64,000 nucleotides of DNA from AP-15 sp963702685. GTDB taxonomy: Bacteria > Pseudomonadota > Alphaproteobacteria > ATCC43930 > CGMCC-115725. Where the stretch lies: positions 124,001 through 188,000 of the forward strand of contig CAVPDQ010000027.1 in NCBI GenBank assembly GCA_963702685.1, given 5' to 3'. The notes under the pieces are model-generated. The model did not search any database and was not told the origin of the DNA. It was given only the letters and a program-made list of their open reading frames with translations. Below, piece by piece: positions 44,577 through 53,992 of the stretch. The position numbers and the translations under genes were made by a program. Positions within the stretch are counted from its first letter, which is position 1. Every line of letters begins with the position of its first letter.

Positions 44577-47254
44577 GCGGTTGGGTCGCTGTGCTCGTTC
44601 GACAGCTCTGCCTGGGCCGCGGCCAGTCGGGCGATCGGCACCCGGTAAGGCGAGCACGAGACGTAATCGAGCCCGATTTCCCGGCAGAACCGGATCGAGG
44701 CGGGGTCGCCGCCGTGCTCGCCGCAAATGCCGAGCTTGAGGCCCGGCCGGACCGCCCGGCCGCGCTCGGCGGCAAGACGCACCAATTCGCCGACACCTTC
44801 GATGTCGAGCGTGGCGAACGGGTCGTTTGGCAGGATTCCCAGCTTTTGGTATATGCCGATAAAGCTCGCCGCATCGTCGCGCGACAGACCGAACACGGTC
44901 TGGGTCAGGTCGTTGGTGCCAAAGCTGAAGAATTCCGCGGCCTCGGCGATCTCGCCGGCGCGCAATGCCGCACGCGGCAGCTCGATCATCGTGCCCACCG
45001 TGTAGGGGACGGCAACGCCGGTCTTTGCCGACACCGCCGCGGCGGCGCTATCGATAATCTCCTTCAGAATATCGAATTCCTTCCGGGTCGAGATCAGCGG
45101 CACCATGATCTCGGGCTCGACCACGGCACCGGTTTCCCCGGAGACCGCCGCCGCCGCCTCGAAGATCGCAGTCGCCTGCATCTCGGAAATCTCGGGGCAG
45201 GTGATGCCGAGGCGGCAGCCGCGATGGCCGAGCATCGGGTTCGTCTCGTGGAGTGCTATGGCGCGCGCGCGGATCTGCTCGACGCCTCTGCCGGTCACCC
45301 GCGCCATCTCGGCAAACTCGGCGTCGAGCTTTGGCAAAAACTCGTGCAGCGGCGGGTCGAGCAGCCGGATCGTCACCGGCAGCCCCTTCATGATACGGAA
45401 GATTTCGGCAAAATCCGCCCGCTGCATCGGCAGCAGCTGCGCCAGGCCGGCGCGGCGCCCGGCCTCGTCGTCGGCCATGATCACCCGGCGCATCGCCCCG
45501 ATGCGGTCCGCCTCAAAAAACATGTGCTCGGTGCGGCTGAGCCCGATGCCCTCGGCGCCAAAGCGCCGCGCCGTCGCGGCATCGGTCGGGGTCTCGGCAT
45601 TGGCGCGCACCTTGACCTTGCGGACCGCGTCGGCCCAGCCCATCAAGGTGACGAAATCGTCGGACAGCTCGGGCTGGCGCGTCGGCACCTCGCCCGCCAT
45701 GATCTCGCCGGTAGAGCCGTCGATGGTGATGGTTTCGCCGGCCTGCACGACAAGGTTGCCCACCGACATCGTCCGCGCCGCGTAATCGATCCGCAGATCG
45801 CCGGCGCCGGTGACGCAGGGCCGGCCCATGCCGCGGGCGACGACGGCGGCGTGGCTGGTCATGCCGCCGCGGGTGGTCAAGATGCCGCGGGCGGCGTGCA
45901 TGCCGTGAATGTCGTCCGGGCTGGTTTCGAGGCGCACCAAAATCGCCGCTTCGCCGCGGGCGGCGAGCGATTCGGCCTCGTCCGCCGAAAACACCACGGC
46001 GCCGCAAGCGGCACCCGGCGATGCCGGCAGGCCGCGAGCGAGGATTTCGGTCTTGGCGCTGGGGTCGAGCATCGGGTGCAGCAGCTGGTCGAGCGAAGCG
46101 GGATCGATCCGCCGGATCGCCTCGTCGCGATCGATAACCCCTTGCTCGACCAACGACACCGCGATCTTCAGCGCCGCCTGCGCGGTGCGCTTGCCGGTGC
46201 GCGTCTGCAGCATCCACAATTTGCCGCGCTGCACCGTGAACTCGATATCCTGCATGTCGCGGTAATGGCTTTCGAGCTGGCGGCGCACCCGCTCGATCCG
46301 GCCGAAGACGTCCGGCATTGCCTCCTCCATCGCCGGCAATGACGATTTGCTCGCCTTTTTGCCGGCGACGGTCAGATGCTGCGGCGTGCGGATTCCGGCG
46401 ACCACGTCCTCGCCCTGGGCATTGACCAGAAACTCGCCGTAAAGCTCGTCGGCGCCGGTGGACGGGTTGCGGGTAAAGGCGACGCCGGTCGCACAATCCT
46501 CGCCCATATTGCCGAACACCATCGCCTGGACGGTCACCGCCGTGCCCCAATCGCCGGGGATCGCGTGCAGCCGGCGATAGGTCACCGCACGCGAATTCAT
46601 CCACGAGCCAAACACCGCACCGATCGCCCCCCACAGCTGCTCGGCAGGGTCTTGCGGAAAAGCGCGGCCGGTCTCCTCGGCGACTACATCCTTGAACGCG
46701 GCGACGATGATTTGCCAATCCTCGGCGCCGAGCTCGGTATCGAGGGTGGCCCCGGTATCGGTCTTGTGGCTTTCCAGCAAATCCTCAAAATGGTGGTGCT
46801 CGATGCCGAGCACGACCTGCCCGTACATCTGGATAAAGCGGCGATAGCTGTCGTAAGCAAAGCGGGCGTCGCCGCTGTTCTCGGCCAAGCCTTTGACGAC
46901 GCGGTCGTTGAGCCCGAGGTTCAACACCGTGTCCATCATGCCCGGCATCGATACGCGCGCACCCGAGCGCACCGAGACGAGCAGCGGATTGCCGGCGTCG
47001 CCGAACCTGGCGCCGAGGCTCTTTTCGATCGCGACGAGCCCTCCCCTCACCTGCTCGCGCAGCTCGTCCGGGTAGGATTTTTGGCTTTTGTAAAAATGCG
47101 TGCAGGCTTCGGTCGTGATCGTGAAGCCGGGCGGCACCGGCAACCCGAGATTGCTCATCTCGGCCAAGCCCGCGCCCTTGCCGCCGAGCAAATCGCGCAT
47201 CTCGGCCCGGCCCTCGGCCGCACCATTGCCAAACCGATAGACCCACTTCGTCAT
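44573..47254 (-). CDS. ppdK: Pyruvate, phosphate dikinase
   Basis: This 893-residue enzyme interconverts pyruvate, ATP and phosphate with PEP, AMP and pyrophosphate. The N-terminal ATP-grasp domain carries LLGGKGAGLAEMSNLGLPVP and VRSGARVSMPGMMDTVLNLG. The swivelling domain has the catalytic His468 in GGMTSHAAVVARGMGRPC, and the C-terminal PEP/pyruvate domain has GIGLSRTEHMF and GICGEHGGDP. The length is standard. It starts at ATG 47254, 7 bases after glyS. The gene next to glyS/glyQ is a common alphaproteobacterial arrangement. It is free of frameshifts, in contrast with glyS. Confidence 0.97.
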   Translation of the reverse strand: MTKWVYRFGNGAAEGRAEMRDLLGGKGAGLAEMSNLGLPVPPGFTITTEACTHFYKSQKSYPDELREQVRGGLVAIEKSLGARFGDAGNPLLVSVRSGARVSMPGMMDTVLNLGLNDRVVKGLAENSGDARFAYDSYRRFIQMYGQVVLGIEHHHFEDLLESHKTDTGATLDTELGAEDWQIIVAAFKDVVAEETGRAFPQDPAEQLWGAIGAVFGSWMNSRAVTYRRLHAIPGDWGTAVTVQAMVFGNMGEDCATGVAFTRNPSTGADELYGEFLVNAQGEDVVAGIRTPQHLTVAGKKASKSSLPAMEEAMPDVFGRIERVRRQLESHYRDMQDIEFTVQRGKLWMLQTRTGKRTAQAALKIAVSLVEQGVIDRDEAIRRIDPASLDQLLHPMLDPSAKTEILARGLPASPGAACGAVVFSADEAESLAARGEAAILVRLETSPDDIHGMHAARGILTTRGGMTSHAAVVARGMGRPCVTGAGDLRIDYAARTMSVGNLVVQAGETITIDGSTGEIMAGEVPTRQPELSDDFVTLMGWADAVRKVKVRANAETPTDAATARRFGAEGIGLSRTEHMFFEADRIGAMRRVIMADDEAGRRAGLAQLLPMQRADFAEIFRIMKGLPVTIRLLDPPLHEFLPKLDAEFAEMARVTGRGVEQIRARAIALHETNPMLGHRGCRLGITCPEISEMQATAIFEAAAAVSGETGAVVEPEIMVPLISTRKEFDILKEIIDSAAAAVSAKTGVAVPYTVGTMIELPRAALRAGEIAEAAEFFSFGTNDLTQTVFGLSRDDAASFIGIYQKLGILPNDPFATLDIEGVGELVRLAAERGRAVRPGLKLGICGEHGGDPASIRFCREIGLDYVSCSPYRVPIARLAAAQAELSNEHSDPTA

Positions 47255-47261
47255 TCGCCCT

Positions 47262-49342
47262 TTATCCTTCGATCTGCGAGAAATCGGCGATCAGGTTCAT
47301 CGTCGCGCGAATCCGCGAGAGGAGGCGCAGCCGGTTCTCCCGGAGCGTCGGCTCATCCGTGTTAACAGTCACTTTCTCGAAAAATTCATCAACCGGACGG
47401 CGCAATCGCGCCAATTCCACGATCGCCGTTTCGAAAACGTCTCGTGCCAGATCGGCGCCCGCGGCTTTGTCGACCTGGTCTAGCTGGGCGAACAGCGTTC
47501 GCTCTTCCCGCTGGTTCAACAGCAACTCGTCGACTGACCCGTCGTACCGACAGCGATCCTTGCGCTCCTCGATCGCCACAATGTTCGACGCACGACGATA
47601 CGCAACGAGCAAGTTTGCGCCTGTCTCGTTCCCGATAAAATCGCGAAGGACCTCGACCCGATAACGAAGCCGGGCGAGATCGTCCTCGCGCTCGCCCGAG
47701 CGGGCCATCGCCGCCGCGATCAGATCATGGCGAAACCCTCGTTCGCGCAAGTAGACCTTCAGCCGCTCCACAATGAAAGCCAGCAACTCGTTCGTCGGAT
47801 CTTCGAACCTCGATCCCAGGGCCGAATGGGCATGAGCGAAGACGGCGGCAAGCGGCAGGCGTAACGGGAATTCGGGTCGCTCCTTTCGAGGATGATCCTG
47901 ATCACCCCCAACGCCGCCCGCCGCAGCGCGAAGGGGTCGCGCGATCCCGTCGGTATTTCGCCGATTGAAAAAAAGCCAACGAGCGTATCGATCTTGTCTG
48001 CAAGCGCGACGACGACGCTCACCGGCGTGGTCGGACAGTTATCAGCGGGACCAGCCGGTTTGTAATGCTCGGCGATCGCGTCTGCGAACGGCATCCGTCT
48101 CGCGTTGGTTCAGCGCGTAATAGCGGCCCATGATGCCTTGCAGCTCGGGAAACTCGCCGACCATGCCGGTCGAGAGATCGGCCTTGGCGAGCCGTGCTGC
48201 GCGCCGGCGCAGCGTCATTTGCGCCGGGAACGTATTGCGCGAGGAATGTCGGCGAGGCTCTCCATCGCCTGAACCTTGTCGTACACGCTGCCGAGCTTGT
48301 CGTGGAAACACGCGTCCTTTCAGCGCCTCGACCCGGTCTTCCAGCCGAACTTTCAGGTCCTGGTCCCAGAAGAAGCGCGCGTCGGCGAGGCGCGCCCGTA
48401 ATACCCGCTCGTTACCGGCGACGATTGTCTCGCTGTTTCCGGAATTATTGGCAACAAACAAAAAATCGGCGGCGAGAGAGCCGTCGGCGTGCTGGCAAGC
48501 GAAATATTTCTGGTGCGTGCGCATCGCCGTCGCCAGCACCTCGGGCGGCAAGCCCATAAATCGCGGTCGATCGCGCCGGCGAGCACGACCGGGAACTCGG
48601 CGAGGCCGGTCACCTCTTCGAGCAGAACGGGATCGGGTCTGACGGCGAGCCCTTCGTCGGATGCACGGCTTTTGCAGATCGGCCTCGATTTGTGCTCGCG
48701 GCGCCGGTCCTGGTCGAGCGATCACATAGGCGCTTTCGAGCTTTTCGACATAGTCCGCGGCGGTTGCCGATCGAAATCTCGCCCGGCGCCAGAAAGCGGT
48801 GGCCGCGCGTCGTCCGGCCGACCGGCACGCCGATCGAGCGCCAACGGCACGACCTCGCCGTCGAACAGGCAGATGACCGAATTCAGCGGCCGCACCCAGC
48901 GCAACGACGAGCCGGGCCAGCGCATCGATTTCGGCCACGGCAACTCGGCGATCGCGGATTTGACCAGATCGGGCAAGACCTCGGCGGTGGGGCGGCCCGC
49001 CCGGTGCAGCACCGCGAAATAGAATTCGCCGCGTCCGGTGTCGCGCATTTCGCAATCATCGATCGAGGCGAGGCCGGCGGCGCGCAAAAAGCCGTCGATC
49101 GCCGGCTGCGGCGCGCCGACGCGCGGGCCGCGGCGCTCTTCGGTGTGATCGGGCTGGGTCGCCGGGATGCCGTCGGCGATCACCGCGAGCCGGCGCGGCG
49201 TGACATAGCCGCGCACCGCGGCGGCCGGGATTTCGGCGGCGGCGAGCTTGTCGCGCAAGAGCCGGGTCAGGTCCTCGATCGCGCGGCGCTGCATCCGCGC
49301 CGGGATCTCTTCCGACAGCAGCTCGAGCAGGAATTCCGCCAT
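47262..49342 (-). pseudogene. glyS: Glycine-tRNA ligase beta subunit, read with many frameshifts
   Basis: The start at ATG 49342 (MAEFLLELLSEEIPARMQRR) and the end (EPTLRENRLRLLSRIRATMN, FSQIEG at 47262) are clearly GlyS. Between about 48850 and 47790 the coding hops between frames: GHRFLAPGEISIGN, ADYVEKLESAYVIA, LAEFPVVLAGAIDRD, MRTHQKYFACQHADG, MVGEFPELQGIMGRYYALNQ, then FADAIAEHYKPAGP and VVALADKIDTLVGFFSIGE are in different frames. All pieces are in the correct order, so at least eight single-base indels would restore a full-length gene of about 690 codons. GlyS is normally essential where GlyQ is present, so these are most likely sequence errors. Confidence 0.85.
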
Positions 49343-49343
49343 C

Positions 49344-50190
49344 TCAGCCGCCGGACCCGGCGAGCCACGCCTCGCAGCAGCCCTTCGCCAGCGCGCGCAC
49401 CCGCAGGATATAGGCGGCGCGCTCGGTCACGCTGACGGCACCGCGCGCATCGAGCAGGTTGAACAGATGGCTCGCCTTCAGGCACTGGTCGTAGGCCGGC
49501 AAGGCGAGCCCGCGGTCGAGCACGGCGCGGCAGCTCGCTCTCGGCGTCGGCGAAATGCGCGGCGAGCCGGCCGGTGTCGGCGATCTCGAAATTATAGGCC
49601 GAAAATTCCCGCTCGTTGCGCCGGAACACGTCGCCGTACGAGATGCCGGCATGGTATTCGAGATCGAACACGCTCTCGACGCCGTCGACATACATCGCCA
49701 GCCGCTCGACGCCATAGGTCAGCTCGGTCGAGACCGGGTCGCATTCGATGCCGCCGACCTGCTGGAAATAGGTGAACTGGCTGACCTCCATGCCATCGAC
49801 CCAGACCTCCCAGCCGAGGCCCCAGGCGCCCAAGGTCGGGCTTTCCCAATCATCCTCGACAAAGCGGATGTCGTGCCGGGCGGCGTCGATGCCGATCGCG
49901 GCGAGGCTCGCGAGATAAAGCTCCTGGCTGTTTGCCGGGGCCGGCTTCAGGATCACCTGAAACTGGTGATGCAGCTGCAGCCGGTTCGGGTTGTCGCCAT
50001 AGCGGCCATCTGTCGGCCGGCGCGAGGGCTGGACATAAGCGGCGCGCCAGGGCTCGGGGCCGAGCGCCTTCAGCGCCGTCGCCGGATGAAACGTGCCCGC
50101 GCCGATCTCGACATCGTAGGGCTGGAGGATCACGCAGCCCTGCCGCGCCCAATAGCGCTGCAGCTCGAAGATCAGCGATTGAAGGCTCAA
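49344..50190 (-). pseudogene. glyQ: Glycine-tRNA ligase alpha subunit with one frameshift
   Basis: The conserved protein runs from SLQSLIFELQRYWARQGCVI through QPYDVEIGAGTFHPATAL, DNPNRLQLHHQFQVILKP and GGIECDPVSTELTYGVERLA. Near 49528 one base shifts the frame, and the C-terminal LPAYDQCLKASHLFNLLDAR to CCEAWLAGSGG is in another frame. The corrected length of about 281 residues is usual. The start is probably TTG 50190 (GAGG eight bases upstream) or GTG 50199. Together with GlyS it charges tRNA-Gly in an alpha2-beta2 complex. The stop is one base before glyS. Confidence 0.88.
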
Positions 50191-50215
50191 TTCCCGCACC
50201 TCGTCCCGGACACGC

Positions 50216-50440
50216 TCAGCGCGGCCGCGGACAATCGGGCCGGCCGCAGCCGGGCGCGCGGGCGGCGACATAGGCCCCGCAAACCCCGCAGGCGGTAAGC
50301 TCCTCGGCTTGGAGCACACGCCGCGGCGCTTCGGGACGGCGGCGCGGCAAGCTTCGGCGCGGCCCGTTCAGCCAGCGTGTCGCGATCCATATCGCGCCAA
50401 ACACCAGGATCAGCACGACGAGCTTCGGAAACGCAAACAT
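50216..50440 (-). CDS. Small membrane protein with zinc-ribbon-like cysteines
   Basis: This 74-residue protein has one N-terminal transmembrane segment (LVVLILVFGAIWIATRWL), a basic linker (GPRRSLPRRRPEAPRR) and a cysteine cluster ACGVCGAYVAARAPGCG-RPDC, which looks like a small zinc ribbon (CxxC...C...C). Similar short genes lie upstream of glyQ in other alphaproteobacteria. It would be a membrane-tethered metal-binding protein; its partner is unknown. Confidence 0.65.
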   Translation of the reverse strand: MFAFPKLVVLILVFGAIWIATRWLNGPRRSLPRRRPEAPRRVLQAEELTACGVCGAYVAARAPGCGRPDCPRPR

Positions 50441-50508
50441 CGCCGTTATTTACCGGCAACAGAGTAGGATGTCAAGTAAATCAATGGATTATTTGACAGC
50501 AACGCAAA

Positions 50509-51348
50509 TCATAGCCCGAACCTGGACCACAGCAGCCGCGCCTCCAGCCAATCGGCGATGTCCGCGACCAGATCGAGAGGCTCGCGCGCCGAAGCCAGGC
50601 GCCGCCACAGCGGGCGCCGGCGCTCCGATGGGATCGGGCGCAGCCGAACGTCCTCGCCATAGCGGGCACGGATCACCCCGCGCACCTCGCCGATGCCGTC
50701 GATCAGGCCGCGCTCCAGCGCCATCCGGCCGGTGAACACATTGCCGTTGAAGAGGCTCTCGTCGGCGGGATCGATCTTGGCTGCCCGACGCTGGCGCACC
50801 GTGTCTTTGAAAGCATCGTGGATATTCTGCTGCAGCCCACCGAGGCGCACGATATCCGCGGGGTCCTCGGGCAGGAACGGGTCGAGCAGCGATTTGTTGG
50901 CGCCGGCGGTGTGCAGGCGGCGCTCGACGCCGAGCCGATCGATCAGGCGAGCAAAGCCGAAGCTTGCGCTGATCACGCCGATCGAGCCGAGGATCGAGGT
51001 TTCCTCGCCAAAGATTTCGTCGCCGGCAAGCGCCAGCCAATAGCCGCCCGAGGCCGCCACATCCTCGGCAAAGGCAATGACCGGAATGCGCTTCTCGTCG
51101 GCAAGCTCGCGAATCCGGCGGCAAATCAGCGCCGATTGCGCGGCCGCGCCGCCGGGCGAATTGATCACGAGCGCGACCGCGACAACGCCGCGCATGCCGA
51201 ACGCGCGCTCGATTGCCGCCGCGTGGCTCGCCAGCGAAATCGCGCCGCGTCGCAGCCGCGGCATGATGACACCTTCGAAACGCAGCACCGCGACGACCGG
51301 CCTGCGCCGCCACAGCTGATCAATCTTGAGACGATCGAGCCAGCTCAT
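50509..51348 (-). CDS. S49 family serine peptidase (SppA/SohB-like)
   Basis: This 279-residue peptidase has VINSPGGAAAQSALICRRIR and the nucleophile Ser100 in AEDVAASGGYWLALAGDEIF. Lys152 in AGANKSLLDPF is 52 residues further, the spacing of the Ser/Lys dyad in the short SohB-like group. The N-terminus lacks an obvious transmembrane segment in this frame (MSWLDRLKIDQLWRRRPVV), so localisation is uncertain. Relatives digest signal peptides or membrane protein fragments. It starts at ATG 51348. Confidence 0.87.
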   Translation of the reverse strand: MSWLDRLKIDQLWRRRPVVAVLRFEGVIMPRLRRGAISLASHAAAIERAFGMRGVVAVALVINSPGGAAAQSALICRRIRELADEKRIPVIAFAEDVAASGGYWLALAGDEIFGEETSILGSIGVISASFGFARLIDRLGVERRLHTAGANKSLLDPFLPEDPADIVRLGGLQQNIHDAFKDTVRQRRAAKIDPADESLFNGNVFTGRMALERGLIDGIGEVRGVIRARYGEDVRLRPIPSERRRPLWRRLASAREPLDLVADIADWLEARLLWSRFGL

Positions 51349-51390
51349 GGGTAATCAGATGGGATGCGTCGCCGGCGGCGGCTATGGGCG

Positions 51391-52149
51391 TCAGAAATCG
51401 AGCGCGCGGCCCTCGCGCAGCACGCCGTCGGCGCCCGGTGACAGCCGGCCATCCGGCTCGTGCAAGATCAAGCCGGCAGCGAGCCGAGCGGGTGCCGCAT
51501 TCTGCTTGCACGCGCGCACCAGGATGCGGCTCGCCGGTTTTCCCGCTCCCGGCCATAGCGGGAAGACGGCAATCTCGCCGGCGCGCCCGGCCAGCTCGGC
51601 GAGCACCGCATCGATCCGGTCGGCGCGATGGATCAAGGTCAGGGTGCCCTTGGCGCGCACCATGGTCAGCGCAAAGCGGACCCAGGCGGCGAGGTCGGCC
51701 TCACCCTCGATCGTTGCTTCGGCCTTGCCCGGCCTCCCCGTCGGCGCGACGCTGCCGCGCCCATGATAAGGTGGGTTCGCCATCACATGATCGAAGGTGC
51801 CGGGCGACAGCCGCGGCGGTGCGCGCAGCAGATCGCCGATCATCACCGAGACCCGCGCCTCCATGCCGTTCAGGATCGTGTTGTCGCCGGCGAGGCGGAC
51901 GAGATCGCGCTGCATTTCGACCCCGACCACGCGCGCATGCGGCACCCGTGCGGCGAGGCACAGCATTGCAGCCCCGGCGCCGCAGCCGATGTCGAGCACC
52001 AGCTGGTGCGGCTCGGCCGGCACTGCGGCAGCGAGGAAGATCGGATCGATCGCGACGCGATAGCCGCTCGCCGGCTGGCGCAAGCGCACCCGGCCGCCGA
52101 GCAGCCGGTCTTCGGTGAAATCGGGCTCGGCCACCGCGATGCCGCTCAT
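51391..52149 (-). CDS. tRNA1(Val) (adenine-N6)-methyltransferase-like protein
   Basis: This 252-residue SAM-dependent methyltransferase has the binding motif LVLDIGCGAGAAMLCLAARV and the catalytic NPPY in HVMANPPYHGRG, which is typical of N6-adenine or related methyltransferases. The overall layout with LLGGRVRLRQPASGYRVAID at the start matches the TrmN6 group. It overlaps the DUF2007 gene by 4 bases (ATGA). The RNA target is inferred from family membership. Confidence 0.82.
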   Translation of the reverse strand: MSGIAVAEPDFTEDRLLGGRVRLRQPASGYRVAIDPIFLAAAVPAEPHQLVLDIGCGAGAAMLCLAARVPHARVVGVEMQRDLVRLAGDNTILNGMEARVSVMIGDLLRAPPRLSPGTFDHVMANPPYHGRGSVAPTGRPGKAEATIEGEADLAAWVRFALTMVRAKGTLTLIHRADRIDAVLAELAGRAGEIAVFPLWPGAGKPASRILVRACKQNAAPARLAAGLILHEPDGRLSPGADGVLREGRALDF

Positions 52150-52358
52150 GCGTGCTCCGTTTCCGAAGCGGCGATCAGGGCGCTGGCGCGCGGATGGTCG
52201 CGCGGCGCCACCATCAGCCGGCGCGGGATGGCGCCGATGCTGCCCTCGACCAGGCTCGTGTACTGGTCGAGCACGAGGCACTTGATGCCGGCTTCGGCCA
52301 GGACCGCCTGCGCCCAGGTGAGGCGGACCAGGTCGTTGGTGCGCAGAAGCTCCTTCAT
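52146..52358 (-). CDS. DUF2007 family small protein
   Basis: This 70-residue protein reads MKELLRTNDLVRLTWAQAVL, then AEAGIKCLVLDQYTSLVEGS and IPRRLMVAPRDHPRASALI, the alpha/beta pattern of DUF2007, a small fold sometimes called a putative signal-transducing domain. It overlaps the methyltransferase gene by 4 bases and is therefore coupled to it. The two are divergent from the polyprenyl synthase gene. Confidence 0.85.
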   Translation of the reverse strand: MKELLRTNDLVRLTWAQAVLAEAGIKCLVLDQYTSLVEGSIGAIPRRLMVAPRDHPRASALIAASETEHA

Positions 52359-52492
52359 GACCCACCGCGTCGGGATTTCCGGATCGGCCGTGCGGCGGCG
52401 CGGTCCTTGACCGGCCTTGGCGTCACTCTATGCTCGCTCCCGTTCGGACGCGTCAAGCCGATCCGGCGGGGCGGAAGAGGCGGGAGATTGGG

Positions 52493-53509
52493 GTGGCGCT
52501 GGCGGGTATCGATCGCGGGGGCGCGCGTTCAAAGCCGTCGCTCGATCCGCTGTCCCGGCTGCTGAGGAGCGACCTCGATCGGGTCAACCAGCTGATCGTC
52601 GAGCGCATGCGCAGCCCGGTTGCGCTGATCCCACAGCTCGCCGGCCACATTGTCGCCGGCGGCGGCAAGCGGCTGCGGCCGATGCTGACCCTGGGCTGCG
52701 CGCGGCTCTGCGGCTATCGCGGCACCCGCCATACCGCCCTCGCCGCCGCGGTCGAGTTCATCCACACCGCGACCTTGCTGCATGACGACGTTGTCGATTC
52801 GAGCAATCTGCGGCGCGGGCGCGACACGGCAAACGCGGTCTGGGGCAACAAGCCGGCGGTGCTGGTCGGCGATTTCCTGTTCAGCCGGTCGTTCGAGCTG
52901 ATGGTCGAAGACGGCTCACTGCGCATTTTAGAGATCCTGTCACGCGCTTCCTCGGTCATCGCCGAGGGCGAAGTGCTGCAGCTGATGACGGCAAACGACA
53001 CGACGACCACCGAGGCGGCCTATCTGGCGGTCGTCGAAGCCAAAACCGCCGAGCTGTTCGCCGCAGCCGCACGTATCGGTGCGGTGCTGGGGGAGCGTCC
53101 GCGCGAGGAAGAGGAAGCCCTCGACCGGTTTGGCCGCAATCTCGGCATCGCGTTCCAGATTACCGACGACGCGCTCGACTTTTCGGCGAACGAGCCCGAT
53201 CTCGGCAAAACCGTCGGCGACGATTTCCGCGACGGCAAGGTTACGTTGCCGGTGCTGCTCGCCTATGCGCGGGGCGACGAGGAGGAGCGCGAATTTTGGC
53301 GCCGCACGCTCGAAGAAATGGACCAGCGGCCCGACGACCTGGCCCGCGCAATCGGGCTCATCGAGCATCAAGGCGCGTTTTCCGAGAGCTTGGACCGCGC
53401 CCGCGCTTATGCTGCCGGCGCGATCGATGCGCTGTCCCTTTTCGCCGACGGACCCGAACGCCGGGCGCTGATCGAGGCGGCGATGTTCGCTACCGAACGC
53501 AGTTTTTGA
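52493..53509 (+). CDS. ispB: Polyprenyl (octaprenyl-type) diphosphate synthase
   Basis: This 338-residue trans-prenyltransferase has the two aspartate-rich motifs DDVVD (98-102) and DDALD (225-229), GGGKRLRPMLTLG and KTVGDDFRDGKVTLPVLLAY. It makes the side chain of ubiquinone; the exact chain length cannot be read with confidence. The GTG start at 52493 is preceded by GGGAG at 7 bases, and the conserved region begins at LDPLSRLLRSDLDRVN. It is followed by tRNA-Pro after 68 bases. Confidence 0.92.
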   Translation: MALAGIDRGGARSKPSLDPLSRLLRSDLDRVNQLIVERMRSPVALIPQLAGHIVAGGGKRLRPMLTLGCARLCGYRGTRHTALAAAVEFIHTATLLHDDVVDSSNLRRGRDTANAVWGNKPAVLVGDFLFSRSFELMVEDGSLRILEILSRASSVIAEGEVLQLMTANDTTTTEAAYLAVVEAKTAELFAAAARIGAVLGERPREEEEALDRFGRNLGIAFQITDDALDFSANEPDLGKTVGDDFRDGKVTLPVLLAYARGDEEEREFWRRTLEEMDQRPDDLARAIGLIEHQGAFSESLDRARAYAAGAIDALSLFADGPERRALIEAAMFATERSF

Positions 53510-53577
53510 TCGATGTTCGTGCGGTGGCTATGCCTTGCGCGCAAACCGCATCGGCGCTATAGACCGCACCCGGTCGG

Positions 53578-53654
53578 CGGAGTGTAGCTCAGCCTGGTAG
53601 AGCACTGCTTTCGGGAGGCAGGGGCCGGAGGTTCAAATCCTCTCACTCCGACCA
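53578..53654 (+). tRNA. tRNA-Pro (anticodon CGG)
   Basis: The cloverleaf is complete: acceptor stem CGGAGTG/CACTCCG, D stem GCTC/GAGC, anticodon stem CTGCT/GGCAG with loop TTCGGGA (anticodon CGG), T arm GGAGG-TTCAAAT-CCTCT, and an encoded ACCA end. The C1-G72 acceptor pair is typical of tRNA-Pro. The anticodon reads CCG codons. A decayed GxxExxY gene follows directly, so this tRNA may mark an insertion site. Confidence 0.95.
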
Positions 53655-53748
53655 TTAAATCGGCGCGCGACATCGGCGACGATCCTTTTTGATTTCAGGG
53701 TTGCCGGAAAAGAAGGCGGGGGGCTGCCCGCTCACATCTGCTGCCAGG

Positions 53749-53925
53749 AAACTCGTTGCCGACCGCGTGGTTGCTGAGCTCAAAGCCGTGGAGGCGATTC
53801 TGCCAGTCCATCGGGCCCAGCTTCTCGGCCATTTGAAGCTCGGAGGGTTCAAGCTTTGCTACTTGTCGAATTTCCATGTCGCACATATGCGTGACGGGAT
53901 CGTGAGGATGGTGAATGGAATATGA
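53749..53925 (+). pseudogene. Decayed GxxExxY gene (C-terminal part only)
   Basis: The last 59 residues (VADRVVAELKAVEAILPVHR, AQLLGHLKLGGFKLCYLSNF, HVAHMRDGIVRMVNGI) match the C-terminal half of the intact GxxExxY protein at 54417-54794 at most positions. The N-terminal half, including the GxxExxY motif, is missing; the sequence before it is unrelated. It lies just downstream of tRNA-Pro. The DNA after its stop, from GGAGCCTTCGCGTCC at about 53943, matches the DNA after the intact copy, so the decay affected a unit with the same ends. Confidence 0.8.
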
Positions 53926-53992
53926 CTGTTCGCGCCCTTAGCGGAGCCTTCGCGTCCTTTGCGGTTGAGCGTTTCTGTTGGGAGGCGGCGGA

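Noticed and set aside
53689..53748. N-terminal 20 codons in frame with the decayed GxxExxY gene
   Set aside because: The residues (MISGLPEKKAGGCPLTSAAR) do not match the family and have no GxxExxY motif; they are probably unrelated flanking sequence.
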